From Ammopiptanthus mongolicus (taxonomy: Eukaryota; Streptophyta; Magnoliopsida; Fabales; Fabaceae), in NCBI GenBank assembly GCA_039655645.1, contig CM077344.1, positions 34,405,478 to 34,469,477 on the forward strand: a DNA stretch of 64,000 bases. Reading direction: 5' to 3'. The position numbers and the translations under genes are program-made. Each line of letters starts with the position of its first letter. Position 1 is the stretch's first letter. A model generated the notes under the pieces. It was not told the origin of the DNA. It did no database searches and worked only from the letters and a program-made list of their open reading frames with translations. Shown here one piece after another: positions 23,306 to 35,202 of this stretch.

Positions 23306-24663
23306 TGTAACACCCCGATTTTCAAGCTTTTTCTAATTATACAGTATTTATGAACTTATATTTTATTCGAGGTCTTAGGAATGGAAATAAAATAGTCCGA
23401 GGCCATAGTCATGCTCAACGATATCGTAGGAAGCTACGATTAAGTTTTGAGTCGAAAACTCAAACGGAGTCCGATCTGCGTTTTTACACAGACAATATGA
23501 TTTTACTACTCAGGAGATCTCAGATGGACCCGTGAACGAGACAGTAAGTCTTAGAATTCGGTTCTCTACGTTTTGGTTAAATTTCACAAAAATTTCAAAA
23601 AAATCACTTCCTAACCTTCGTTCGAACGAAATCAACAATCGGGTGACGAACGGAGCCGCATATGGACTTACCAGGACCCGACAACGAATAATCTTGATAT
23701 CACATGATGTCAAATCACTTGGGAGAGCATGCCAGAGTCGTCATGAAGATCGGGAATATCGGGACGCAAAATTACCAAAATACCCCTAACTTAACCTTCT
23801 TCACCTTTTACCATTTTACCCTTGAACCAAATGACCTTTTTGCCCTTAAGTGACTTATTAGAAGGCTGGAACAGCCCCTCCTCAGCCTCATTCACGCAGC
23901 CCAGCCCCCCAAAGAGAACCAAGAACTTCATCTTCTTCCTTTGAGAGAAACCACCATTGTTTCCTTGAGAAATCCTTGAATCTTTAAAGAAAAATCTTGA
24001 ATCTTTGATCAATCTTCATCAATTCTTAGGTAAGATCACTTCTATGATCTCCAAGCTTCTTGAATCTCTCTCAATCTCATGAATCCTTAGCTTTCCTATT
24101 GTCCTTGAATCCAAGCGATGGAAAACCAAATCAATTTCTAACCTCTTTTGCCCTAAATGGCCGAAACCTTCATGTGACAAAACCTTGAGTTTTGTTTCAC
24201 ATTTTTGAGTGTTAAGACTTGTACTAGTGTTAACTAAGTTCATGAACCAACCATCCAAAAGTTTGGAATCAAATGAGATCCCTAGCCTTTTTATCCTTTC
24301 ATGGCCGAACCTTAGACCTTTTAGGGGAAGAAAATTTATGTATTGATGTTGTATATTGATGTTGATTGGTTGTTTGAATTGAATTGTGTTTGATTGTCTT
24401 AGGCGACGCGGACGAAACCGGAGCTGGAGCCGAGAATCGTTCGAGTTTGGACTAAGCACTTTGTGAGGTAAAGGGAGGTAGTCATTTGAGTTTGATAGCT
24501 GCATGGTATATGACTTGTTCTATGAGATGTAGTGTTGTTAATTGATGATTGGTAGTTGTGAATGGTTGACTTATGTACTTGATGGAGTTTGTACTTAAGT
24601 ATTTGATTTAGAATTGTGGCATGGATGCCTTTGATGAATATTATTGTGATTACGGACTGTTTA

Positions 24664-24696
<33 letters not shown>

Positions 24697-26279
24697 CATA
24701 TATTTATATCCAGGATGAGCATAGGACTGGCTATGTCTTGATAATTATTTAAAAGACTCGAAATCCGAAATCTAAGTTTTGAAAAACGCATTTTGAAATC
24801 AAAAAGTGGTTTTTGGAAAACGTGTTGCCTTTTCAAGAAAAGTTATCTTGTTTTTTGAAAAAGTGATGTCCTTTTGAAAAGAAAAAGTGGTTTTGAGGAA
24901 AGTCGTGCAAAACGAGTTTTGTTTTCGAAAAACGTTTTAAAAAGGCGTGAAACCTTAGAAAAAGGGTTTTGTTTTCAAGAAAGTGTTTTTCCCGGAAAAA
25001 TGTTCTCCTTGATCAAGAAATGTTTTTTTTTTCAAGAAAATGAAATTGAGTTTTGTTTTCCAAAGTTATTTTGAGAAAGTTTGACCGAAAAGGAAAAATG
25101 ATGAACCTTTGAGATGAACCCAAACCTAGTGATCGAGACGTCGGGCTAGTGTTTTGTGGATTGAGCACTCGAACTTCGTGTCCTGTGTTTTTAATTTGAA
25201 TGGGCTTAATGCCTTTTGAAACGAGTCATGGACTTTATGTCCCGACAATTGAAAGAATGAACGAAAAAGAAAACAGAAAACTTTCTGTGTACATGCATGA
25301 ACCAGCAGAAGTGCCATTTGAAACCGAGCTACAACTTACATAGTTGAGAATGGAACCAGTTAAGACCACTAGGTCTATAGGGGCATTATGTGTGTCGAGA
25401 CTCCACAAGTGGCCGGTGGCCTCGCGACCCCGTGTCGTGGTAAGTCGGCTACCGAGCACGAATGAACTCGATCAGGGACTGGACTATTCATGATATGGTG
25501 AGACGTGGTACCCTGGAACAATTGGAGTTCGGACCTAAGTTGAGAGGCTGACTCATGAGGACAATTATGTTACGGGTGTTACTATAGCCTATCGCTCGAT
25601 GTTGGGAAGTTAGAATCTCCGGAGTACATGAATTAGAAAGATGATATTGAACTCTCATGCATTATTATAACTCATGATGGTGTTTGAGATATTATCTTGT
25701 CTTATATAGTTAACTGTCCTTATAACTGTATTTATCTGTGAATGTTTATGTTGTTTGTCGCCTCTGCGGCTATCGTGATAAACTTTATATGAGTATCTCA
25801 CCTTTGCCTGTACATGTTGGACACCCTGTTGTGTTTTTGGAACACATGTACCGATGTCGTTCATAGGTCCCCATGGGCACGTGAGGACTTGGATGACGAA
25901 GGCTGTTGAATAAGTTGACTTTGGGTTGTATCCCAATGGCTACTTTTAGCCGACCAGTTTAGGAGTCTTTTATTTTTTAAGCAGTTTTATATATTCTACT
26001 ACATGTATGTTGGATATATATTCTTAAGTCTGTAATAGGATATATTTTAGACCTGAACCTATGTTTATGTTTTATGCACCTTAAATATTAGCGTGTATTA
26101 TGAAGTTTATTTCTTCGTCTTGAGTTTGCTTTGCCTATGCATGCAGAAAATTTTTAGAAACCGTGTTTTCGAACGTAGCTAAATAATTATGTTATTTTCC
26201 GAAAGCAACCAGCGTTTTATTTTCGTGATATTTTCCACATTTTGAGTTCGAGTACGTAGCACCCGAGGAGGGTGTTACA
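23306..26279 (+). mobile_element. Solo LTR 3 (2974 bp), plus orientation
   Basis: Starts TGTAACACCCCG and ends GGAGGGTGTTACA. ATGTT is present on both sides (23300-23304 and 26280-26284) with one extra G at the left, so the TSD is slightly imperfect. It matches, in reverse, the LTR at 41761-54609. Carries a TA tract at 24663-24705. The several 60-160 codon frames on either strand coincide with LTR sequence and are not supported as genes. Confidence 0.8.
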
Positions 26280-26803
26280 ATGTTTTCAAGTTATGATTTG
26301 GTGGTATGCTCATGGGTTGGAAACGACTATGTGGATCATGAGATTACTTAAATATGCTCTTTTGGTGACTCTTTTTTTTGCAAGTGCATTCTCCGTTCAT
26401 ATCTTAATGTTGTTACGCTTCTAATTTTTATTTTATGTCGTTACTGAGTTTGTGTAACTCAACCCCTTAGTGGTTTAGGTGCAGGTAATGAAGTTGTTGG
26501 ACCATTGCGAGTTGCCCCAACATCTTGAGTGGGGTTTCTAGCGCTTTGCCTTGACCACACAAGAAATTTTAATTTCTTTTTGGACAAACTTGGTCTTTCA
26601 CAACTCCTATAATAAATCTTGGATTTATAATAAATCTTGGATTTATTATTTTATTATGGAGTTGGTCTCTAAGAGTTTGTCTTTTAGAATGTTGATTAGG
26701 GATGGCAATGGGTAATGGACCTATAGGGTACCCGCAAAAATTTATGGGTTTGGGTGGGGGTACGGGTACTCTAGTACCCACCCCGCCCTATACCCGCATA
26801 CAT

Positions 26804-26870
<67 letters not shown>

Positions 26871-27742
26871 ATTGTAACAAGGTTTATTGAACTCTCATTT
26901 CTTTTCCTGTTTCTGTCTTCCTTAAGTCACGTAATTTTGAAGAGATTGGTCAATGGTCATTGAATATTCAATGTAGATAAAAAAAAAAAATAATATTGCG
27001 ATATAAAGAATGAATGTATTCAAATTTCAAAATAGAGAGATGAATATGAGAATATGATATGATATTTAATTAGGTTCATAGCGATAATAAAAATTTAAGA
27101 GAGAATAATCATTATTGATAGAAAAAGGAAAATCTGTTTAATGAAAAGTGGGGAAAAAAGCAATAAAATATATTACAAATTAGGGGGTCACACTGCAAAG
27201 CATATGCAGTGATGGAGTTGGAATTAGCTGATAAAATGACGCAGTAAGTTAATGGCAGACAGATCTATAAACGATGCAATTTAAGCAGACTAACATTTGT
27301 GCTTTCTGATTACATAATAGAGAGATTTTTTTTGGTTTGAAGGAAAAACCAATCATTGAGTTTTCATAAATAAATTCCCGAGGTCTTACTAGAAACCACT
27401 TTTTAATAAAATAAATGCATAAATAACAAATTAATAAATTTCATCTTCCAATGGTCGCAACATGGTACTCCAATCCCACGATCCGGAGTTAGACAGCTTT
27501 GGATGATCCAGCATCTCTCGCACCTGCCTCAAAGACACTAAAGGGGAGTGAGTTAAATAAACTCAAAAAGGGATTTACAAAGCTATAAACAAGAGCCTCT
27601 ACAACCTAGAGTATGTACTATATTGTTTGCTCATAGTTAAATTTGTCAAATCATTAACCATACATATCATAGTTTTCTCTTCGTGGCCATCATATTGTGA
27701 TGCTTGCATTGTCTCCTCATGACCAAAATAATGTTTCCATCG
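26280..27742. other. AT-rich unassigned region with a TA microsatellite
   Basis: No coding recognised. Contains a short tandem repeat (AATAAATCTTGGATTTAT) near 26610-26645. A sequence TAGGGATGGCAATGGGTAAT at 26698 resembles hAT-type termini, but no matching opposite end is visible. An AT run spans 26807-26864. From 27470 on it grades toward the hairpin array. Confidence 0.45.
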
Positions 27743-28020
27743 CACTACCGGGAGTTACGATTGTTGTCCCCGGTAGGCATCCACAACTCCATTGCAACCG
27801 GGTGTTAGGTATCGTCATCCCCGGTGCATTACCATCCGACACTGGGCGTTACATTTCGCCGTCCCCAGTGCGGTATCACAATTACTGGGTGTCCCCGGTA
27901 CATGACCATCTCATCACAACTCAAGCTCTACTGGCCGTTATGTATCGCCGTCCCCAATAGGCTATCCATTTTTAACCTCTCGCGCATTTGAGTGTTACGT
28001 CTCGTCGTCCCCAGTGCGAC
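27743..28020. repeat. Degenerate tandem array of hairpin units
   Basis: Five to six units of about 40-60 bp. Each has a short arm, a conserved loop core near GTTACGTATCGTCGTC, and a complementary arm. Arm pairs include CTACCGGG/CCCGGTAG (27745-27752, 27769-27776), ACCGGG/CCCGGT, CACTGGG/CCCAGTG (27840-27846, 27864-27870) and TACTGGG/CCCCGGTA with one G-T pair. Arm sequences change together between units. It may be an LTR segment of an unrecognised retrotransposon. No open frame explains it. Confidence 0.65.
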
Positions 28021-28259
28021 TTTAAGATCAATTCAAGTATCACGTAAATTCTCATATCCTTACTCAAAATAATTTCACATTTCAAACACACATCGACAAC
28101 AACATAGTCATTCTATTTCCAAACTAAAAGAACTTTATCAATCCATTCCAACACTTACAACGTACATACATACGAAGATGATTCACTTTTTAATTTGTAA
28201 AAAAAAAAAAAAAATTCTATTTTATAACATATCTATCATTATATCAATCCTGCCCTTTT

Positions 28260-29294
28260 TGTAACACCCCATTTTCTTGTTTAAGGTGTGGGACATTAAT
28301 TAAGCATGTTTAAGGGTTTAATTATGTTCCATATGTGTTGAGGAAGGTAGGGTTCAAATTTGGGACAATTTGGCCTTGGAACGAGCTAAGAACGTGCAAA
28401 AGCGTGAAAGAACAATTCTTATCGGCGTTGGAGAAATCTCACGCTCCACCGTTGACCGTTGACGCTCGAGTGTGGGTAGTTGCACGTCAAAACGTGGAGA
28501 GTGGACGCGTGGGAGTACACGTGTCAGCGCACACTCAAGCGTGGACAGCCTGACAGCATCACTTAAGTTTTCTCTTCTCATTTTCATGGGGAGAAAAACT
28601 TGGAGTTTTTCAGCATTCTAGAGAACGTGAGGGAGAGAAAGTTGAGGTCTAGAGACAGAAAGTGAGATTTAAAGGAGATTGAGGTATCGAATCGAGATTC
28701 TGACTACATCGTTGTGATCAGGGCTGCGAGCACTACTACCTACGCCTATCGATTTTGTGATTCGTCAAAGGTAAGCTCGAATCCCTAACACGTCTACCTT
28801 TATGTTCTTCGTATTCTTCGTGTTCTTCGAGCTTTTCCTTTGAATTTCTCTTTGGTTTTGAGATTGTCCTAGGGTTAATGATGTTGTTTACACGTTGTTC
28901 CCGTGATTAGGGCAAATTTTGTGATTGTGCTCGTGCGAGCTCCCGGAGGAGGTTGTACCTGTAAATTCGGTGGCTGTTTAGGGCTGATTTCGTGGTGGTT
29001 GTGGTGTGAAGCTTGGTTGCGCGGTGTTGGTGGTGGAGTTGAGCTTGTGATCGTGTTCGTGGTCGCGATTGCACAATCATCAGGTGGGGAGAAAGAAACA
29101 ATTATCGTCGGGAAGGCAAGCGTAGTGTAGAATGTATACATGTGTAGGGGAACCTTAAACCCTACTAGAGGTTGAGCTCGTGGCAAAGTACCTAAACCCT
29201 AGGTATAGGGATCTTTGGGGCTATCACCGTTAACACGATACCCAAGGCTAGACGATGTTGTTATTGAGGTTGATTTGATATGCATGCCTATTTG
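28260..29294 (+). repeat. LTR-like fragment of another TGTAACACCCC family
   Basis: Starts TGTAACACCCCATTTTC after an A-rich run. Contains a TTGACCGTTGACG block and a CACTCAAGCGTGG motif, followed by a plausible transcribed leader (GAGAACGTGAGGGAGAG...). The right end is not defined; a second TGTAACATCC start follows at 29295. Two overlapping short frames here (28875-29186 on minus, 28903-29130 on plus) have no recognisable domain. Confidence 0.4.
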
Positions 29295-32200
29295 TGTAAC
29301 ATCCTGACTTTTCTGTAACTCTAATCGAGTTGGTTAATCTCGATTTGGGCTTTTATTGGTTACGTGAATTGTTTTGTGTTAGTTTGAGACCTAGTTGGAA
29401 GCTTAGGAATAGGCTTGAATCCAGTAGGAAGTGCCTAAGGTGTTAAACGAGAAACTGGGGAAGTCAGGAGTTAGACGACTCTTCCCAACTGAGCAGCATG
29501 CTCAAGCGTGGGAAGGGGGCATGCCCTAGCGTTGGGCTCAAGCGTGCTGAGTGTGTTTGTTAGTTGGTGTTGTAACACCCCGATTTTTTGTGCTTTCTAA
29601 AGACAATAAACTCGATTAACGAGTTTACATTTTTATCTGTGGGTTAGAAAATGATTTTGGGAAAACAAAAATCATATTCATGCTCCAGGCTATCGTGGGA
29701 GCCTACGGTTAAATTTTGGGCCGAAAACTCAAAGGGAGCCCAGTCTGCATTTTCACGGATAGTAGTGTTTTACTACTATAAAGACCTCATTTTGACTAAC
29801 GGTCAGAACCATTAGTCTTAGAATTTGATTCTTCACATTTTCGAAAAAATGTGTCATGAGACTTTTGGAGCTGTTGATGGATCTACCGGGACCCGCTAAC
29901 GGATAATTTTGAAGTCATATCAGGTCAACATCATCTCATGATGGTTCCAAAAAATATCGGGACGCGAAATGACCAAAATACCCCTAGTCTTTTAAGGAAA
30001 TTACCAAACTACCCTTTCACTTAATTACAAGTGTGCCATTAAGGTGAAAATTTTTCTATTTCACCCCCACCTAAGGCCTTACGGCCAGAACTCTTCTCCC
30101 CCCCTAACACACCCATTTCTCACCATTTTTCATTTCTTCAAGCATTCCTTACAACTTTTCTTTATAAATCTTCAAGTTTTGAGTGGTTTTTGTTGATTCC
30201 TTCTCTAGTTTCATCATCTAGGAAGTATGCCCCTTAAGTTTCATCTCTTAATCTCTATTTAATCTCCATGATTCATGATGGTTTAGTTTTGAATCTAGAA
30301 CTTCAAAAATTCATAAGAAATTGTAGAAAAATCCTTTTAATGTCAAACCACTTTCTATGAACCTAGTTCATGATTGTCTACCTAAATCCAAGAGTTGGAA
30401 ACCATAGGAGCTTCCTAGCAATATGGTTATTTTTGGCCGAAACCCCTATGTGTGGGTGGGTAGAGTTTTGGTTCAAGTTTTGGTGTAATAGGCTTTGATC
30501 TAGCCTCGCCACACCTAGTAAGGATGGAATCCAAGAGATTAGAATTTTTGGACATCCCTAGCTATTTTATCTAGCTAAGGCCGAACCTAGGAGGGTGTAA
30601 TTGCTAGAGTTTCTTGTGATTTAAAGTTGATGTGTTGATTGATTGTGTGTGTGTAGTTGTCGACGAGTAATAGGACGAGGAACCGGATCGATCAGATGAC
30701 TTTTCACTTACCGGGAAACTACAAGTGGTAAGGGGGGAAATGCCTGAGGGATTCTCCCGATGACTGCATGTCATCATATTTGATCTGTATATATGTAATT
30801 AAGTTGTGTGATGATTGATTTATTTACTTTCGGTAATTATTTGATTTGTTGACAATTGTTTGTTAATATGTGTTATAGTAGTTGAATATGTGTCTTAACT
30901 GTATTATCTGCTATAAACATATTATGATGTTGATTGTTGATTGGGAAGCCTGACAGTGGTTAGTGCTCAATTAATTAATAGGGATAAAAGCTTTAAAAAG
31001 CTTTGTATTAAATAATAAAGATTTATTTGGGAAAACGTTGGGTATTTTCAACGACGCTATTTTCTAAAGAAAAATAGGATCCAAAAGTAATTTATGAAGT
31101 CATTAGAAAAAAATTAGTTTTTAAGAATAAATTAATCTTTATGTGGAAAAAGTCAAGTTTTTGGAACTTAGGATGTTTTGACGCTAAAAAACGAAGTTTT
31201 AATTCCGAAAAGATTTACGGAAAACGTTTTCGAAAACAGAAATGCTGTTCTGGAACGACGTTTTGGTCTCAGCTGTTTCCTTTCAAAAGTTGGTTTTTGG
31301 GAAGGGACTTTCAACCAAAATTAAGTTTTTATCAGAGTTCGATGGTTTTCAAACCATTTTAAAACATAAAAGTTCTTCTGTAAAATGAGTTTTTCCAACT
31401 GTATAAAATCTGGCAACATGGATGAGTTACGGAGGTTTCGTTTTGGATTTGTTTTTACAGAACAAAAAACAGTGAAAAACGATAAAAACGTGAATCTAGT
31501 ATACGAGACGTCGGGATGCTAGTGTTTTAAAATAGCACCAGAAGCCGTGCAACAATGTTATGGACTGCGTGTCCTATGGGCTATGTGTCCTCCTCTTGTT
31601 ATGAGGAAACGTGATTAAAAGTGAACGATGTTTTCTATTACCACGGACCTTGGGCTAGTGCATTGGTCTAGGGCTCCGCGATTGAGCACTCGGACGTTTC
31701 GTCCTGTGTTAACAGTGAAAGGTTTTAAAATGGTGTAAAATGATGAATAGTCGGGAGCCTTGAGCTACGACAACGAAAGAACGAACACAAAGAAAAGTGG
31801 CAAGACTTGAAACATTTTTTTTTTCATGCATTAAAATATTCGGCAGACGTGCCAACGTTGTTAATCTGGATATCCTGATGGCAGGATATTCAAGACGATG
31901 AGTAACATTGTGCCTTGATGGACAATGGTGTACATACGAACGATGAATATTGTGCGTTGAGTTGGACAATAAAGTATGACCATTTACAAATTTATCAAGT
32001 ACCGCTGAATGTAATTCCATGTAAACGCGACCTCATGGTATTCATGTAACTCTGAATAAGCACTTAGGTGCTGGTCATTGTGCCTGGGGCCAATGTACCT
32101 TGAGCCTGATCAACTCAGTTTTTATACAACGGTGTTGGAATTCTCCGGAGATTAAGTAAAGAATTAGATGATAAATATTGGAGTGTCATGCATTTTTATA

Positions 32201-32944
32201 AATGACAATGACTGTCGGGTATGAGACCCCATGATATACTACTTGTTTATCAGTAGGACCTTACCCATTATGATTATTCATGCCTATGTGTTATTGATGT
32301 GATATACGTGTTGTTATCGTGAGTGAATCCATATATTGGTATCTCACCCTTACATCTTTAGATGAGTTCCAAGATGCTACCGAAACATTCGGGAATCCAT
32401 TTCCTGACGCTTGAGAGCACGGAAGGAGTTTGACGTACGAGAAGTCACCGTGTTTTAGTAGTAAGACCAACTATAGGATTTGTCCAATTTTATTTTGAAC
32501 ATTGGTCCGTTAATTGTTATGGCTACTGAAAGCCATGACATGTTGTGTATGGCCGTCTGCATAAGGCCTAAGTATTATATTATGATAACTTATTATGTAT
32601 ACTGTGCTTGACGTTTATTTCTGTGCGTATTTACGTTACATTGATGTGTAGTAAGCTAAGTTAGGAGGAAAAAGTTTTATCATGGATTTTCACAATAAGT
32701 TAAATACTTAGAAAAATCTTATTTTCCGAAAGTAACCAGCACATTTAAATTAAGTTTATTTTCCGCAATGGGTAACCATGTGGTGCCCCAAAAGGGGGTG
32801 TCACAGGTGTGCTTTCTGACGCGTGTGCGACACGTGTCAGGCCAGGGTGAAGGCGGAGTGGACAAGGTTCCACGCTCAAGCGTGAAGAAACCCCGCGCTT
32901 AAGCATGGGCACGCTCAAGCGTGCAGATTCTCAGAACTTGAAAC
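29295..32944 (+). repeat. Interrupted LTR-like fragment with repeated CTCAAGCGTG palindromes
   Basis: Starts TGTAACATCCTGACTTTTC, runs to 29570, and resumes at 32811 after solo LTR 4. The palindrome-centred motif GCTCAAGCGTG occurs repeatedly on both sides of the insertion (about 29503, 29537, 32871, 32912) and once at 28532. That links this fragment with the preceding one. Right boundary near 32944, where gag sequence begins abruptly. Confidence 0.45.
29571..32805 (+). mobile_element. Solo LTR 4 (3235 bp), TSD GGTGT
   Basis: Starts TGTAACACCCCG and ends GGGGGTGTCACA, flanked by GGTGT at 29566-29570 and 32806-32810. It is very similar to the LTRs of the near-complete element (39638 onwards and 34477-35016) and serves as a full-length reference for them. 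No internal domain. Confidence 0.9.
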
Positions 32945-33876
32945 ATCTTGAAACATCTCTGACCTTGTCCTTGATTTTGATCATTTCCATTCCCTCCACC
33001 GTAGGTAGAAGTGACAGGACAATAGGATTGATGTTTTTGCCTATTCCCTTAAGGTCGGGAATACGGCTTCTTCTGGGACTGTTTCCCCTTCTGGTTCTGG
33101 TATTGGCTCGGGTTCCTGGACGTGGACGGTCCTCCCACAGTACTCTTGTTCTCTCTTCCTCTTCTCATCCTTTCCACTTTTCTACACTTCTCCACCAGGA
33201 CTTGAAAGTTACGAATCTCCAGCGGTAACACAGAATCCTTGATCTCGAAGCGCAGACCTCCTTAGAATCTCTCGCATTTCCAGTCCTCATAAGGTTTGGC
33301 TTGGAAAAAACGGAAATATTTGGCGAGCGATTCAAACTTTGCCGCATATTCCCCAACAGACATGTCCCTCTGCTGCGGCCACAGAAATTCCTGCTCTTTC
33401 TCAGTTCTGGCACTCTGGGGCACTTGTCCAGAAACTTGGTGCGAAATACTCCCCAAGTGATCTTTTGGTTGTTGGCTTCTAGCAGTTGTCTGGTTCCTCC
33501 CCACCAATACTCTGCATCACCCAGAAACAGGAATGTGGCATAGTCCACCTTCACTCCCTTAGGGCAGTGCAGAACAACAAAAAATTTCTCCACCTCTTGC
33601 TGCCACAAGTCAGCCTTTTCCGGGCCACAGTCCCCGTGTAACTGTGGAGGATCATGACGCTGAAAGTCGACTAAACCTCTGGCATCAGCAGCAAGATCAG
33701 CTCTTTGTTGATTCTGTTGGTTCTATTGCGCCATCGTAGCCGTTTGTTGAGCAACAACAACCGCTATATCAGCCATGGCCTGGATAGCCCGATTTATGTT
33801 GTCATCAGCATTGCCGTGACCACCACCCTCATTGGTGTTGCCACAACCTCCGCCACGACCTCCTCTAAGATTCACG
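32945..33876 (-). pseudogene. Chromovirus-type gag fragment, minus strand
   Basis: Spread over two or three frames on the minus strand: a Gly/Arg-rich N-terminus (RGGRGGG near 33860), then ADLWQQEVEKFFVVLHCPKG, AEYWWGGTRQLLEA, KFLDK, SVGEYAAKFESLAKYF, LPLEIRNFQVLVEKCRKVER. It stops at RCFK, the first residues of the zinc knuckle, at about 32945. Pol is absent. It corresponds closely to the gag at 35203 and preserves the ~40 residues deleted there. Frameshifts and stops make it non-functional. Confidence 0.75.
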
Positions 33877-34295
33877 TTTCCCTACAAGGCAAACCAATCA
33901 TACCTTAATAAGGAAACATAAACTCGTGTGCCAACACACATTGCTTCAATAGAGAAACAATTCAAACAAGGTTCACACAGAGATCACACAAAACAAACAC
34001 AACAGTCCTATTTCCCAAGGATTCCCGAAAGACTCGACCAGCTCTGATACCACTAATGTAACACCCCCCTCGGGTGCTACAAACTCGAACTTAAAATGCG
34101 GAAAAACATCAAGAAAATAATTGCTGGTTGCTTTCGGAAAATACTTTAATTAATTAGCTACGTTCAAAAACGTGGTTCTAAAAAAAACTTCTTTAGGCAT
34201 CAAGTAATTCAAAACTCAAGACAAAAGAATAAACCTCATAACACATACATCGATATTCAATGTTCATAAAAACATAATCATAACATAAGTTCGGG

Positions 34296-34349
<54 letters not shown>

Positions 34350-34476
34350 CAGACTTAAAGACATATAGTCAACATACGCACAACAAATAATATAAGACTG
34401 CCTCAAAAAGTAAGACTCCTATGCTGGTCGGGCTAAAAGTAGCCATTGGGATACAACCCCAAAGTCAACTCCGATT
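33877..34476 (-). other. Leader, primer site and truncated 5' LTR of the minus-strand gag fragment
   Basis: The primer site TGGTATCAGAGC on the minus strand (34041-34052) is four bases from the LTR end (TGTAACACCCCCC from 34057). The LTR piece, ~420 bp of the subfamily of solo LTR 3, includes a TA tract (34300-34347). It stops at about 34476, where an LTR of the opposite orientation begins. Confidence 0.75.
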
Positions 34477-35016
34477 CCCATGATATACTACTTGTTTATC
34501 AGTAGGACCTTACCCATTATGATTATTCATGCCTATGTGTTATTGATGTGATATATGTGTTGTTATCGTGAGTGAATCCATTTATTGGTATCTCACCCTT
34601 ACATCTTTAGATGAGTTCCAATATGCTACCGGAACATTTGGGAATCCATTTCCTGACGCTCGAGGGCACGGAAGGAGTGTGACGTACGAGAAGTCACCGT
34701 GTTTTAGTAGTAAGACCAGCTATAGGATATGTCCTATTTTATTTTGAGCATTGGTCCTTTAATTGCTCTACATAAGGCCTAAGTATTATATTATGATAAC
34801 TTATTATGTATACTCTGCTTGACGTTTATTTCCGTGCGTATTTACGTTACGTTGATGTGTAGTAAGCTAAGTTAGGAGAAAAATTTTTTATCATGGATTT
34901 TCACAATAAGTTAAATACTTCGGAAAATGTTATTTTTCGAAAGTAACCAGCACATTTAAATTAAGTTTATTTTCTGCAACGGGTAACCATGTGGTGCCCC
35001 AGAAGGGGGTGTCACA
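34477..35016 (+). repeat. Truncated 5' LTR of the chromovirus (last 540 bp)
   Basis: Matches the last part of solo LTR 4 (from about 32230) and ends GGGGGTGTCACA at 35016. Confidence 0.85.
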
Positions 35017-35020
35017 TTAA

Positions 35021-35032
35021 TGGTATCAGAGT
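35021..35032 (+). promoter_or_regulatory. tRNA-iMet primer binding site
   Basis: TGGTATCAGAGT, four bases after the LTR end. It matches the 3' end complement of initiator tRNA-Met except the last base. Reverse transcription of the element would start here. Confidence 0.85.
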
Positions 35033-35202
35033 TGGTCGAGTCTTTCGGGAATCTTTGGGAAATAGGTTTATTGTGTTGCTGTTGTGTGTTCTCTGATTGA
35101 GAATTGTTTGAATTACTTCTTAGAAGTAATGTGTGTTAACTAGTGATCACACGTTCCATATTTCTGGTTGCCATTTAACTGAGTTTGTCTTGCGGGTCAG
35201 TT

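Noticed and set aside
24019..24836. Minus-strand frames of 161 and 145 codons
   Set aside because: They lie inside solo LTR 3 and include translated TA microsatellite. Corresponding positions in other LTR copies are not open.
26698..26800. hAT-like terminus TAGGGATGGCAA
   Set aside because: No matching inverted end or 8-bp duplication could be found, so it is not called as an element.
28903..29186. Overlapping short frames, one Gly/Val-rich and one Pro/Thr-rich
   Set aside because: Low-complexity products on opposite strands of LTR-like DNA, with no domain recognised.
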